From: Myxococcaceae bacterium
Lineage (GTDB): Bacteria > Myxococcota > Myxococcia > Myxococcales > Myxococcaceae
Assembly: GCA_016926755.1 (NCBI GenBank)
Contig: JAFGNZ010000130.1
Coordinates: 1-64,000 of the forward strand
DNA: 64,000 nucleotides
Direction: 5' to 3'
In this document: piece after piece, positions 38,518 to 48,042 of the stretch
Layout of the letters: each line of letters begins with the position of its first letter
Numbering within the stretch: position 1 is the first letter of the stretch
Translations under genes and position numbers: made by a program
The notes under the pieces: generated by a model
Told to the model about the DNA's origin: nothing
Seen by the model: only the letters and a program-made list of their open reading frames with translations
Databases searched by the model: none

Positions 38518-39905
38518 AGATCCTCATCATCGACGACCAGCGGAGCGCGCGCCGTGTCCTGACCAGCGTGTTGGCTCCCATGAGGGATGTGGAGTTCCGC
38601 GAAGCCTCCAGCCTCATCGACGCGCGCCGGGTGCTTGCCGACGAGCCCGTGGACGTCGCTCTGGTAGACATCCGCCTGGACTCCGACGCACGCAATCGCG
38701 ATGGCCTCACGCTCATCGAGGAGATCCGCCGCAAGACGAGCACGGTGCCTATCGTGGTGACGGTGTCCAACGAGATGGCGGAGATCCGCACCGCCATGCG
38801 CCTGGGTGCCTATGACTACGTCCTCAAGGATGAGCTGTGCGAGGAGCTGATAGTCCCCATCCTCGAAGGGCTGAGGGACCGGAGGAAGCTGGAGCACGAA
38901 GTGCAGGTGTTGCGCGCCCGCGGCGCACCGGAAGGGTTGCCCGTGGGGATGGTGGGCACCTCCGAGGCCATGCAACGGCTGCTGTCCGTGGTGCGGCGTG
39001 TGGCGCTCTCGGACCGACCCGCGTTGGTGACGGGGCCTACAGGCTCCGGGAAGGAGTTGGTGGCTCGAGCGCTTCACACGCTAGGGCCACAACCGGACGC
39101 GCCGCTGATGGACCTCAACTGTGGCGCCATTCCCGAAGAGCTCATGGAGTCGCAGCTCTTCGGACACGAGAAGGGCTCGTTCACCGGTGCAGATCGCCGG
39201 CAGGATGGGCTGCTGACCGTCGTGGGTCAGGGAACGCTCTTCCTGGATGAGATCGCCGAGCTCCCCTTGAGCCTTCAGGCCAAGCTGCTGCGGGTGCTGG
39301 AAACAGGGAAGTTCCGCGCCATCGGCTCTACGACGGAGCTGAGCTTCCGAGGACGCGTGGTTGCAGCGACCCATGCCGATCTGGAGGAGCGTGTCCGCCA
39401 GCGGGAGTTCCGCGAGGATCTCTACTACCGGCTGGCCGTGCTGGAGATACAGCTCCCCTCACTCGAAGAGCGCCGCGACGACATCCCCGCGCTGCTGGCG
39501 CACTTCGCCAGCAAGCAGCGCCGACAGCTCCGCTTCTCCTCCGAGGCCATGGAGGCGTTGATGCACGCGAGCTGGCCTGGCAACGTGCGCCAGTTGCGTA
39601 ACCTGGTAGACCGGCTGGCCGTGTTCGCCGACGATGATCTGATCACGCCCGAAGCGCTCGCGACGCTGCCACGGCACGGGCGACCCGGAGGCCCCGCGGA
39701 GGATCCGGTGAAGCTGTTGGCACAGGCCATCCTGCGGATGCCTGATACAGGGGACAAGCTCGAGCGCGTCGAGCAGGCGCTGATCTCGGAGGCCATGGCC
39801 TTGGCGGATGACAACAAGGCAGCCGCAGCGCGGCTGCTGGGCGTGCACCGCAAGGTCATCGAGCGCCGACTCGGCAGGAGAGATGACGCGCACCAGGAGT
39901 CCTGA
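38514..39905 (+). CDS. sigma-54-dependent response regulator (NtrC type)
   Basis: MKILIIDDQRSARRVL REC; GPTGSGKELVARALH, GSFTGADRR, FREDLYYRL, ASWPGNVRQLRNL, C-term Fis-type HTH; ATGA overlap with the kinase. Confidence 0.95.
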   Translation: MKILIIDDQRSARRVLTSVLAPMRDVEFREASSLIDARRVLADEPVDVALVDIRLDSDARNRDGLTLIEEIRRKTSTVPIVVTVSNEMAEIRTAMRLGAYDYVLKDELCEELIVPILEGLRDRRKLEHEVQVLRARGAPEGLPVGMVGTSEAMQRLLSVVRRVALSDRPALVTGPTGSGKELVARALHTLGPQPDAPLMDLNCGAIPEELMESQLFGHEKGSFTGADRRQDGLLTVVGQGTLFLDEIAELPLSLQAKLLRVLETGKFRAIGSTTELSFRGRVVAATHADLEERVRQREFREDLYYRLAVLEIQLPSLEERRDDIPALLAHFASKQRRQLRFSSEAMEALMHASWPGNVRQLRNLVDRLAVFADDDLITPEALATLPRHGRPGGPAEDPVKLLAQAILRMPDTGDKLERVEQALISEAMALADDNKAAAARLLGVHRKVIERRLGRRDDAHQES

Positions 39906-39941
39906 GGCGGGCCAGAAGGGCCTCGCGCCCGCGTGTGAGGC

Positions 39942-42125
39942 TCAGGCCTTGATGTCCAGGCGCGGCTGCGGCTCCGCGCTGGCGTGCGCGGCCTGCCCGC
40001 TCCCGTTGCCGCCGACCGGCTTCTCCTCCAGCGCGGCCTTGTCCACGGGCTTCTCCAGCATGGCCTTGGAGAGCGCGTGCTCGTCCGCGGCGCGGCGGGC
40101 CTCGCGCTCCTTGTAGCGCCGGATGGCCGGGGCCATGATCTCGCCAATGAGCGTGCGGTAGTCCATGCCCGCGCCCTGGGCGATCAGCACCAGATCGCTC
40201 CAGCCCGGCGTGAGGCCCGGCAGCGGGTTGCACTCGATGAAGTAGATGCGCCCCTTGTCATCCATGCGGAAGTCGATGCGCGCCACGTCCCGGCACCCCA
40301 GCGCCATGAACGAGCCTCGGGCCGCCGCGCGCAGCTTCTCCAGCAGCGTCGGCTCCAGCTTCGCGGGCGCGTCGTACCGGATGCGATCCGTCCAGTCGAG
40401 CTTGTGCTGGAAGCTGTAGACCGGCGTCTTCTCCCCCTGCTCCAGGAAGACGATCTCCATGGGCGGCAGCACGCGCGGCCGGCGCTCGCCCAGCAGGCCC
40501 ACGGTGAACTCGCGCCCGCTGATGTACTCCTCGATCAGCGCCGGCTGCTGGTACTTGCCCACCAGCTCCTTCACCACGTCGCGCAGCTCCGCCTCCGTGT
40601 GGCAGACGCTCTTGCTCACCACGCCCTTCGAGGATCCCTCCGCCACCGGCTTCACGATCAGCGGGAAGGTGGTGAACTCCTTGTTGAGCCGCTCCTTGCC
40701 CGTGAGCATGATCTGGAAGGTGGGCGTGTGGATGCCGGCCTGCCGCACGATCTTCTTCGCCAGCGCCTTGTCCAGCGCGATGGAGAGCGTGGCCGGATCG
40801 CTGCCCGTGTAGGGGATGTCCAGCAGCTCCAGCATCGCCGGCACCTGGCTCTCGCGGTTGCGGCCCTTGAAGCCCTCGGCGATGTTGAACACGATGTCCA
40901 GCGGCGTGCTGGCCAGCACGCTGGGCAGCTCCGGCGTGGCCTCGAGATCGATCACCTCGTGGCCCCAGGAGGCGATGGCCTCGCGGATGGCCTGGAGCGT
41001 GGCCGGCGAGTCGTACTCGGCCTCGCGATCCTCCGAGGCATCCACGGTGGGCTTCACGCGCTTGACGTTGTAGGTGAAGCCCACGCGCAGCGGGCCGCTC
41101 TTGCGCGCCGGCTTGCCCTGGCGCCGCGCCGAGTCCTTGATCTTGTACCGCTTCGCCGCGCTCTGGATGATGCTGCCGATCACCCCGTCCAGGTGCAGCC
41201 CCTCCAGCTCCGCCGCCGCGTAGATGCCCGCGCCCGGCTCCAGGCTGGGCAGCGCGTTGATCTCCAGGAAGTACGGCACGCCCGCGTCGCTCAGCCGGAA
41301 GTCGATCCGGCCCAGATCCCGGCAGTCCAGCACCCGGAAGATCGTCTGCGCCATCTTCCGCATGTCCTCCGCCGTCTTCGCGGGGATGCCCGCCGGGGCG
41401 CGGACTCGCACGGCGTTGTAGCTCTTCACCTTCAGATCGTAGTCGTAGATCTGGTACTTGCGGCCCGCGACGGCGGACTGATCGATCACGTACTCCACCG
41501 GGCAGAGCACGCCGTCGTAGTCATTGTCCACCGAGGCCAGGAAGGGCACCGTCACGTCCCGGCCGGTGATGTACTCCTCCACCAGCACGCCGGCGGGGTA
41601 CCGGGCGAGCGCGTGCGCCACCTTCTGGCGCACCTCGTCCAGCGTCTCCGCGATGGAGTCCTGCGTGATGCCCTTGGAGGAGCCCTCGAAGTTCGGCTTG
41701 ACGATGACGGGGAAGCGCAGGTTCTCCGCCGTCAGCTCGCTGAGCTTCTCCACGTACTGCCAGCCCGGCGTGCGGATGCCGTGCTTGGCGAGGATGAGCT
41801 TGGTGAGCTGCTTGTCCAACGTGACGGCCAGGGCGTACGCGTCGCTGCCGGTGTAGGGGAAGCCCAGCTCGTCGAAGAGGGCCGGATAGAAGGCCTCGCG
41901 GAAGCGGCCGCGGCGCCCCTCGGCGGTGTTGAAGATGAGATCCGGGCTGTAGGCCTCCAGCCGGGCCACGGTGCGCGAGGCGGGGCCGCTCACCTCGAAG
42001 CGCTCCAGCCGGTGGCCGAGCCGCTCGATGGCACCGGCCAGCGCGTTGACCGTCTCCTGGGTGTCGAACTCCGCCTCTTCTTCCGAGTCCGAGAGCCTGA
42101 GGTTGTACGTCAACGCGATACGCAC
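39942..42125 (-). CDS. tandem D-Ala-D-Ala-ligase-like ATP-grasp protein
   Basis: Two full copies of the ligase fold: FPVIVKPNFEGSSKGI...EYITGRDVTV and FPLIVKPVAEGSSKGV...EYISGREFTV. Confidence 0.93.
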   Translation of the reverse strand: MRIALTYNLRLSDSEEEAEFDTQETVNALAGAIERLGHRLERFEVSGPASRTVARLEAYSPDLIFNTAEGRRGRFREAFYPALFDELGFPYTGSDAYALAVTLDKQLTKLILAKHGIRTPGWQYVEKLSELTAENLRFPVIVKPNFEGSSKGITQDSIAETLDEVRQKVAHALARYPAGVLVEEYITGRDVTVPFLASVDNDYDGVLCPVEYVIDQSAVAGRKYQIYDYDLKVKSYNAVRVRAPAGIPAKTAEDMRKMAQTIFRVLDCRDLGRIDFRLSDAGVPYFLEINALPSLEPGAGIYAAAELEGLHLDGVIGSIIQSAAKRYKIKDSARRQGKPARKSGPLRVGFTYNVKRVKPTVDASEDREAEYDSPATLQAIREAIASWGHEVIDLEATPELPSVLASTPLDIVFNIAEGFKGRNRESQVPAMLELLDIPYTGSDPATLSIALDKALAKKIVRQAGIHTPTFQIMLTGKERLNKEFTTFPLIVKPVAEGSSKGVVSKSVCHTEAELRDVVKELVGKYQQPALIEEYISGREFTVGLLGERRPRVLPPMEIVFLEQGEKTPVYSFQHKLDWTDRIRYDAPAKLEPTLLEKLRAAARGSFMALGCRDVARIDFRMDDKGRIYFIECNPLPGLTPGWSDLVLIAQGAGMDYRTLIGEIMAPAIRRYKEREARRAADEHALSKAMLEKPVDKAALEEKPVGGNGSGQAAHASAEPQPRLDIKA

Positions 42126-42754
42126 GGCTTCTCCCTTCTCGCTCTCGTGAGCGAGCGACCGCGGCAAACCCTGGCCGCGGACATCAGTCGCCCCGTGGCG
42201 CGCTCATGCGCCACGGGGGTGCGGGCGGCAACCGTCGCGCCCGCCACAACCTTCCCGTCCACCACCTGCGTCTGGGCCCACATGTCCCCCAGCCGCCAGC
42301 CGAGCGGATCCTTCACGATCCGCCACGCCTCCAGCCCGCCGATGACGAGCAGCCCGGCCGCCCCCGCCACCAGCCCCAGGCCCTCGGGCATCATCCCCAG
42401 GAGGATGATGAGGGCCAGCGGCGCGTTGCGCAGGGTGCTGTCCCGGTGGCGAGCCGCCGAGCGAGTGGGCAGGTGCATCACCTTCACGCCGAAGATTCGC
42501 TTGCCCACGCTCTGCCCCTGGAGCATGCCGTCCGCCAGGAGCAGGAAGAGCAGCGCCACCACGGAGCCGGCGGCGCCGCAGAGCACCCACAGGCCCCAGG
42601 CCACGGCCACGTCCACCAGCCGCGCGCCCACGCGCAGCAGGAGCGAGGCCTTCGGGTAGGGCGAGCCGGCCATCACGTCGCCCTCGTGGACGAGGCGCAG
42701 CGCGCGCGCGCCTCGCGGCGCCACCATGAAGCTGCGTTCAGGGCCGGGGTTCAC
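42110..42754 (-). CDS. RDD family membrane protein
   Basis: ASLLLRVGARLVDVAVAWGLW...GQSVGKRIFGVKVM. Confidence 0.85.
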   Translation of the reverse strand: MNPGPERSFMVAPRGARALRLVHEGDVMAGSPYPKASLLLRVGARLVDVAVAWGLWVLCGAAGSVVALLFLLLADGMLQGQSVGKRIFGVKVMHLPTRSAARHRDSTLRNAPLALIILLGMMPEGLGLVAGAAGLLVIGGLEAWRIVKDPLGWRLGDMWAQTQVVDGKVVAGATVAARTPVAHERATGRLMSAARVCRGRSLTRARREKPCVSR

Positions 42755-43260
42755 TCCTCGGGCTCCAGATCGAGGCCCCGCTCGGGAGGCTCGGGCTCAT
42801 CCAGGCCCGCCAGCTGGGCCAGCCGCTCGTGGGCGCTGATGGGCCCCACCCGCAGCTGGGTCCGCTTCGCGTGCACGCGGGCGTGATCCGCGGCCAGCTC
42901 CGCCGTGGGCGAGCCCGTCTCCGAAAGGCGCCTCAGCCGCCCCCGGGCCTCCTCGGTGTCATGTGCCGGGGCCTCGCCCTCGCGGGTGAAGAAGACAAAG
43001 GCCATGGCCGGGCGCTTGGAGGCCTCGCGCATGGCGAACTGGACACCGTCGAGGCTCCAACCTTTGGGGATCCAATCATTGAGGGTGCGCTCCAGTGAGC
43101 CTTCGTCCACGGTGGACAGCTCGACGACCTTGTACTGGAGCGGGCCTGGCGCGCGGACGACCGGGGTGTGCCCGGAGCCCGGGCGCTTCCCGGCGCGACG
43201 AGGGCGTTCGGGCGGAGGCTTCGACGCTTTGCGCTTGGGGCGCTTCTTCTTCGTGGGCAT
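42751..43260 (-). CDS. DUF4177-like small protein
   Basis: LQYKVVELSTVDEGSLERTLNDWIPKGWSLDGVQFAM; basic N-terminus. Confidence 0.7.
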   Translation of the reverse strand: MPTKKKRPKRKASKPPPERPRRAGKRPGSGHTPVVRAPGPLQYKVVELSTVDEGSLERTLNDWIPKGWSLDGVQFAMREASKRPAMAFVFFTREGEAPAHDTEEARGRLRRLSETGSPTAELAADHARVHAKRTQLRVGPISAHERLAQLAGLDEPEPPERGLDLEPEE

Positions 43261-43337
43261 TGCCGTTGCCGCTCACTTTGCGCGCAGTGCGGGGTGCGGA
43301 TCAAGCGGTCCGCGGCGGTTGGCGGGCCGGCTGTCGG

Positions 43338-44306
43338 CTAGAGGAGCTTCGAGGCCTCCAGGGCGTGGTAGGTGATGAGGAGGTCCGCCCCGGCGCGCTT
43401 GATGGAGGTGAGGATCTCCAGCATGACGCGATCTCCGTCCACCCACCCGTTCTGGGCGGCGGCCTTCACCATGGCGTACTCGCCGGACACGTTGTAGGCC
43501 ACCACGGGCACGTCGCAGCGCTCCTTCACGCGGTGGATGATGTCCAGGTAGGAGAGCGCGGGCTTGACCATGACCATGTCGGCGCCCTCCTCGAGATCCA
43601 ACGCCACCTCCTTGAGGGCCTCGCGCGCGTTGCCCGGATCCATCTGGTAGCCGCGGCGATCGCCGAACTGGGGCGCGCTCTGGGCGGCCTCGCGGAACGG
43701 CCCGTAGAAGCCGGAGGCGTACTTGGCCGCGTAGGAGAGGATGGGCGTGTCCACCAGGCGCGACTCGTCCAGCGCCTTGCGGATGGCGGCCACGCGCCCG
43801 TCCATCATGTCCGAGGGGGCGATGATGTCCGCGCCGGCCTGGGCACAGGTGACGGCCATCTGCGCCAGCAGCGGCAGGGTGGCGTCATTGGCCACGTGCC
43901 CGCCCTCGAGCACGCCGCAGTGGCCGTGATCGGTGTACTCGCACAGGCACACGTCCGCGATGATCTGCAGCTCCGGGACGGCCTCCTTCACGGCGCGGAT
44001 GGCGCGCTGGACGATGCCGTCTCGCGCGTAGCCCTGCGTGCCCCTGGCGTCCTTCTGATCCGGGATGCCAAAGAGGATGATGGAGGGCACCCCGAGCGCC
44101 TTGGCCTGCTTCGCCTCGGCGACGGCATGCTCGAGCGAGAGGTTGAAGATGCCGGGCATGGAGGCGATGGGACGGCGCACGTCCTTCCCCTCCACGACGA
44201 ACAGCGGATAGATGAAGTCAGAGGGGGCGAGCGTCGTCTCCCGGACCATGTCCCGGAGGACGGGGGAGCGACGCAGGCGGCGAGGGCGGTGGTGGGGGAA
44301 GGCCAT
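43338..44306 (-). CDS. hemB: porphobilinogen synthase
   Basis: [59 protein letters not shown]. Confidence 0.97.
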   Translation of the reverse strand: MAFPHHRPRRLRRSPVLRDMVRETTLAPSDFIYPLFVVEGKDVRRPIASMPGIFNLSLEHAVAEAKQAKALGVPSIILFGIPDQKDARGTQGYARDGIVQRAIRAVKEAVPELQIIADVCLCEYTDHGHCGVLEGGHVANDATLPLLAQMAVTCAQAGADIIAPSDMMDGRVAAIRKALDESRLVDTPILSYAAKYASGFYGPFREAAQSAPQFGDRRGYQMDPGNAREALKEVALDLEEGADMVMVKPALSYLDIIHRVKERCDVPVVAYNVSGEYAMVKAAAQNGWVDGDRVMLEILTSIKRAGADLLITYHALEASKLL

Positions 44307-44478
44307 GGCGACGCAGGTATAAACCGCCGCCGGCCTCCCATTCAGCCCTCAATTGCGCCCGGGCCCCGCTGCCCGGCAGGCGGCGAGGCGGCCGGTGTCA
44401 CCGGCCCTTCCCACCCGGGCTCAGTGCCACGTGTGCCACTGCGGCATGGAGCAGACCAGCCGTAGGCGTGGGAGAAAC

Positions 44479-44502
44479 GCGCGAAAAGTGAACCTTTCGC
44501 GC
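44479..44502. promoter_or_regulatory. perfect inverted repeat GCGCGAAA-N8-TTTCGCGC
   Basis: 8-bp perfect dyad in the hemB/ABC divergent intergenic region. Confidence 0.4.
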
Positions 44503-44644
44503 CGCCTGAGAGCACCGACACCGCGCACATCGCTTCCCACCTGCGCGAAGCGCGTCACGCGAGCGGGCCCACGGCGCGCCCGGCTGCCCGGCCGGCCTCC
44601 CAGGAAGGCAATCGGCCTCCGATGGCATCGTTTAGAGTGGCACC

Positions 44645-45556
44645 GTGTCAGCCATCGAAGTCATTGGGCTCCAAAAGACCTACCGGCGCGCCTTCAGGCG
44701 GGCGGGTAATGAGGCGCTGCGAGGCGTGGATCTCACCGTGCCGGAGGGGAGCGCCTTCGGGCTGATCGGCCCCAACGGCGCGGGGAAGACGACGTTCATC
44801 AAGGCCATCCTCGGCATCGTCCAGCCGACGGCCGGCACCGTGAAGGTGCTGGGGGGCTCGCCAGAGGATCCGCGCATCCGGGCGCGCATCGGCTACCTGC
44901 CCGAGCGCCTTCACCTGCCTGGCGCGTGGACGGCCACCGCGTTCCTCCACACCGTGGCGAAGCTCAAGGGGCTGAGGCCGGACGGCGCCGCGCACCTGCG
45001 CCTGCTGGAGCGCGTGGGGCTGGCGGAGGCGGCGCTCCGGAAGATCGGCGGGTACTCCAAGGGCATGCGCCAGCGGCTCGGGCTGGCCACGGCGCTGCTG
45101 GGCGCCCCTTCCCTGCTCGTGCTGGACGAGCCCACGGACGGCATCGATCCCATGGGGCGCGTGGAGGTGCGCGGCATCCTCCAGGAGGAGATCCGGCGCG
45201 GCACGACGCTGTTCCTCAACTCCCACCTGCTGGCGGAGACCGAGCGCGTGTGCGATCGGGTGGCCATCCTCGCCAACGGGCGCGTGCTGCGCGAGGGGCG
45301 GCTGGAGGAGCTGTCGCGCGGCGGGGCGCGGTGGGCGGTGCGCTTCGCGCCGGGCGTGGACTCGGGGGCGCTGGCGGCGGCCGGCTTCCAGGCGGGGGGC
45401 GCGGACGGCCTCTACCACGTGGAGGCGGCGGATGCGGCGGCGCTGAACCTGGCGCTGGACAAGGCTCGCGCGGCGGGGGCGCTGCTGGTGGAGCTCCGGC
45501 GTGACGGGCAGGACCTGGAGGCCGTGCTCACCTCCACAGTGGGAGCGGCGGCATGA
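44645..45556 (+). CDS. ABC transporter ATP-binding protein
   Basis: GLIGPNGAGKTTFIKAILG; YSKGMRQRLGLATALLGAPSLLVLDEPTDGIDP. Confidence 0.96.
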   Translation: MSAIEVIGLQKTYRRAFRRAGNEALRGVDLTVPEGSAFGLIGPNGAGKTTFIKAILGIVQPTAGTVKVLGGSPEDPRIRARIGYLPERLHLPGAWTATAFLHTVAKLKGLRPDGAAHLRLLERVGLAEAALRKIGGYSKGMRQRLGLATALLGAPSLLVLDEPTDGIDPMGRVEVRGILQEEIRRGTTLFLNSHLLAETERVCDRVAILANGRVLREGRLEELSRGGARWAVRFAPGVDSGALAAAGFQAGGADGLYHVEAADAAALNLALDKARAAGALLVELRRDGQDLEAVLTSTVGAAA

Positions 45557-46389
45557 GGCCCCTGTTCGGGATCGCCGGTTACGTGCTGCGCGAGGCGGCG
45601 TCGCGCAAGTTCATCCTCGCCTTCATGGTGGGCATCACGCTGCTGCTGCTCGTCCTCTCGCTGAGCCTGAAGCTGGAGGTGCTGGACGGAGCGCTGGCGG
45701 CCACGCGGCTGTTCGGCAACGCGTTGAACCACCGCATCGTCGCGGTGGATGTGGCGCTGCGGCCGCTGTACATGGCGTGCGCGTACGTCGTCTTCTACGG
45801 GGGCATCCTCTTCGGGATCGTCGCGTGCTCGGACTTCGCGCCGAGCCTGATGTCGCCCGGCCGCATCGAGCACCTGCTCGCCCTGCCCCTCCAGCGCTGG
45901 CACATCCTGGGCGGCACGTTCCTCGGGGTGATGACGCTGGCGCTGTGCGGAGCGATCTACGGCTCGGGGGGCCTGCTGCTCATCTTCGGGGTGAAGACGG
46001 GGTACTGGACGCTGGGGCCGCTGATCGCGGCGCTGCTGGCCTGCGCGAGCTTCGCGGCGGTGTACGCGGTGATGCTCACCACGGCCACGCTGGTGCGCAG
46101 CGCGGCCTTGTGCGCGGCGTCGGGCTTCCTGCTCCTGGTGGGCGGCATCATCGCGGGCTATCGCACCCCCATCTCCCGGGTCTTCGAGGAGGGGTTGGGG
46201 CGCCGGCTCTTCGAGGGTGTGACGCTGCTGCTGCCTCGGCTGTCCTCCCTGGCGAACGCGTCCGCGGAGCTGGCGGCCTCGCAGCCGCTGGAGGTGAAAT
46301 CCCTGGAGATGCTGTTGGCGGGGGTGCTGGTGTTCGGCCTGGGAGCGCTCGCGGTGGGCTTCTGGCGCTTCGAGGGAAAGGACTACTGA
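45553..46389 (+). CDS. ABC transporter permease
   Basis: Polytopic; 4-bp overlap with the ATPase gene. Confidence 0.88.
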   Translation: MRPLFGIAGYVLREAASRKFILAFMVGITLLLLVLSLSLKLEVLDGALAATRLFGNALNHRIVAVDVALRPLYMACAYVVFYGGILFGIVACSDFAPSLMSPGRIEHLLALPLQRWHILGGTFLGVMTLALCGAIYGSGGLLLIFGVKTGYWTLGPLIAALLACASFAAVYAVMLTTATLVRSAALCAASGFLLLVGGIIAGYRTPISRVFEEGLGRRLFEGVTLLLPRLSSLANASAELAASQPLEVKSLEMLLAGVLVFGLGALAVGFWRFEGKDY

Positions 46390-47510
46390 TGAAGCGACGG
46401 CGTGGTGGCATATGGCTCGCACTGGCGGTGGTGCTGCTGGCGGTCGGCGCCTGGCTGATGTTCACCGGACAAGGTGATGAGCCACCTCCCCAGGCGCCCA
46501 AGGTGGATTTCCCTCGCCGGATGCGCCAGGAGGAGTGGAAGCGGGCCGAGCGGCGCCGCACCCAGGTGCTGGCCCTCGCTCCGGATGCGGGGCCGACGGA
46601 GGCCACGCCGCGGCGCCCGAGGGATCCCGTGCTCGCCGCCCTGCCACGGGGCAAGGGGAAGTCGGCGGTGGTCATCGAGGCCAACGCGCTCCGGCACTCG
46701 CCCATCGGCGAGCTGCTGGTGGACTGCCTGATGCGTGACGGCGGGAAGCGGATGGACGCGTTCCGCCAGTTCAGCGGAGTGGATCCCCTCCAGGATCTGG
46801 ATCGACTGGTGATCACGGATGACGGGCTGATCCTCTCGGGGAACTTTGGCAACGCGCGGTTCAAGGAGCTCTTCAAGGAGCGCGTGTCCTCGGACTATGG
46901 CCCAGGCGCGCGGGTGTACGAGCCGGGCTCCATCGTCGTCACGCTCCCGGACGGAGGCACGGGCCGAGGCCAGGGAGACGAGACGGTGGCGACCTGGAAC
47001 GATCAGCTCCTCGTGGTGGGCGACACGCCTGGCGCGGTGAAGGACGTCCTCGATCGGGTGGAGGGGCGAGGCTCGGACGAGCCGCCCGTGATCTCCGAGG
47101 GGAGCACCTACGGAGAGATGTACGGAGTCGTCTCGGTGGAGCAGCTCGCGCGGATGCTGGGGAGGGATCAGCCGGAGCTCGCGGACCAGCTGAGGGAGGT
47201 GGCGGACAGCGTGGAGCTGCACCTGGACGCGCGGTCGGATGTGGCCATGGTGGCGGAGATCCGCGGCTCGGACGAGGCGAAGGTGACGGACCTGGGCAAG
47301 TCGCTGGGCGCGGCGCTGTCGGTGGCGCGGCTCAAGGCGCAGGCGGACGGCAACAAGGATCTGGCGCAGCTGCTGGACTTCGCGCAAGTCCAACCGGATG
47401 GCTCGGAGTTCAAGCTGGAGCTGGCCGTGCCGATCGACGCCATCCGCGAGCGCCTCGCGTTCTGCCGTGACGCGGGGCAGCCCCCGAGGGAAGCAGGGAT
47501 GCAGCCGTGA
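46389..47510 (+). CDS. hypothetical membrane-anchored protein
   Basis: MKRRRGGIWLALAVVLLAVGAWLMF anchor; TGATG overlap with the permease. Confidence 0.8.
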   Translation: MKRRRGGIWLALAVVLLAVGAWLMFTGQGDEPPPQAPKVDFPRRMRQEEWKRAERRRTQVLALAPDAGPTEATPRRPRDPVLAALPRGKGKSAVVIEANALRHSPIGELLVDCLMRDGGKRMDAFRQFSGVDPLQDLDRLVITDDGLILSGNFGNARFKELFKERVSSDYGPGARVYEPGSIVVTLPDGGTGRGQGDETVATWNDQLLVVGDTPGAVKDVLDRVEGRGSDEPPVISEGSTYGEMYGVVSVEQLARMLGRDQPELADQLREVADSVELHLDARSDVAMVAEIRGSDEAKVTDLGKSLGAALSVARLKAQADGNKDLAQLLDFAQVQPDGSEFKLELAVPIDAIRERLAFCRDAGQPPREAGMQP

Positions 47511-47531
47511 TGCCGGTGGGTTGAAGCACGT

Positions 47532-48026
47532 ATGCCCCTCTCCACCCTGTGCCAGCGCTGCGGGCTGTGCTGTGACGGGAACCTCTTCTCGTCCCTCCCG
47601 CTGCGCCGCTCCGAGGTGGCGCCCCTGGAGCGGCTCGCCTTGCCGGTGGTGGAGCGCTCGGATGGCACGCCCGCGCTCGAGCAGCGCTGCGCCGCGCTCG
47701 AAGGGCGATGCTGCACCGTCTATGCGGAGCGCCCCGAGGCCTGTCGGAGCTACCGCTGCCTCCTGCTGATGGCCCTCTCGGAGGGTGAGGTCTCCCTGGA
47801 GGAGGCGCTCGCGGTGGTGGATGAGGCCCATGCGCGCATCCAGGCGATGGACGCCCTGCTGCCCCCTGGAGATGCCCGCGCTCCCAGCGCCGTGCTCCAA
47901 CGAGCGCGAAGGGCGGGCCTTCCGGAGAACGGAGGCCCTCTCCCCCCGCGGGCCCAGGAGTCCTGGGAGCAGGCGGAGCTCTGGCTCAACCGACACTTCC
48001 GCGGGCGCCACCGTCGCGGCCAGTGA
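47532..48026 (+). CDS. YkgJ-like cysteine-cluster protein
   Basis: MPLSTLCQRCGLCCDGNLF...RCAALEGRCCTVYAERPEACRSYRC. Confidence 0.9.
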   Translation: MPLSTLCQRCGLCCDGNLFSSLPLRRSEVAPLERLALPVVERSDGTPALEQRCAALEGRCCTVYAERPEACRSYRCLLLMALSEGEVSLEEALAVVDEAHARIQAMDALLPPGDARAPSAVLQRARRAGLPENGGPLPPRAQESWEQAELWLNRHFRGRHRRGQ

Positions 48027-48042
48027 TCAGCGCTCCAGGAGT

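Noticed and set aside
39984-42659. 891-aa plus-strand ORF
   Set aside because: Shadow of the tandem ATP-grasp gene; no recognisable motifs.
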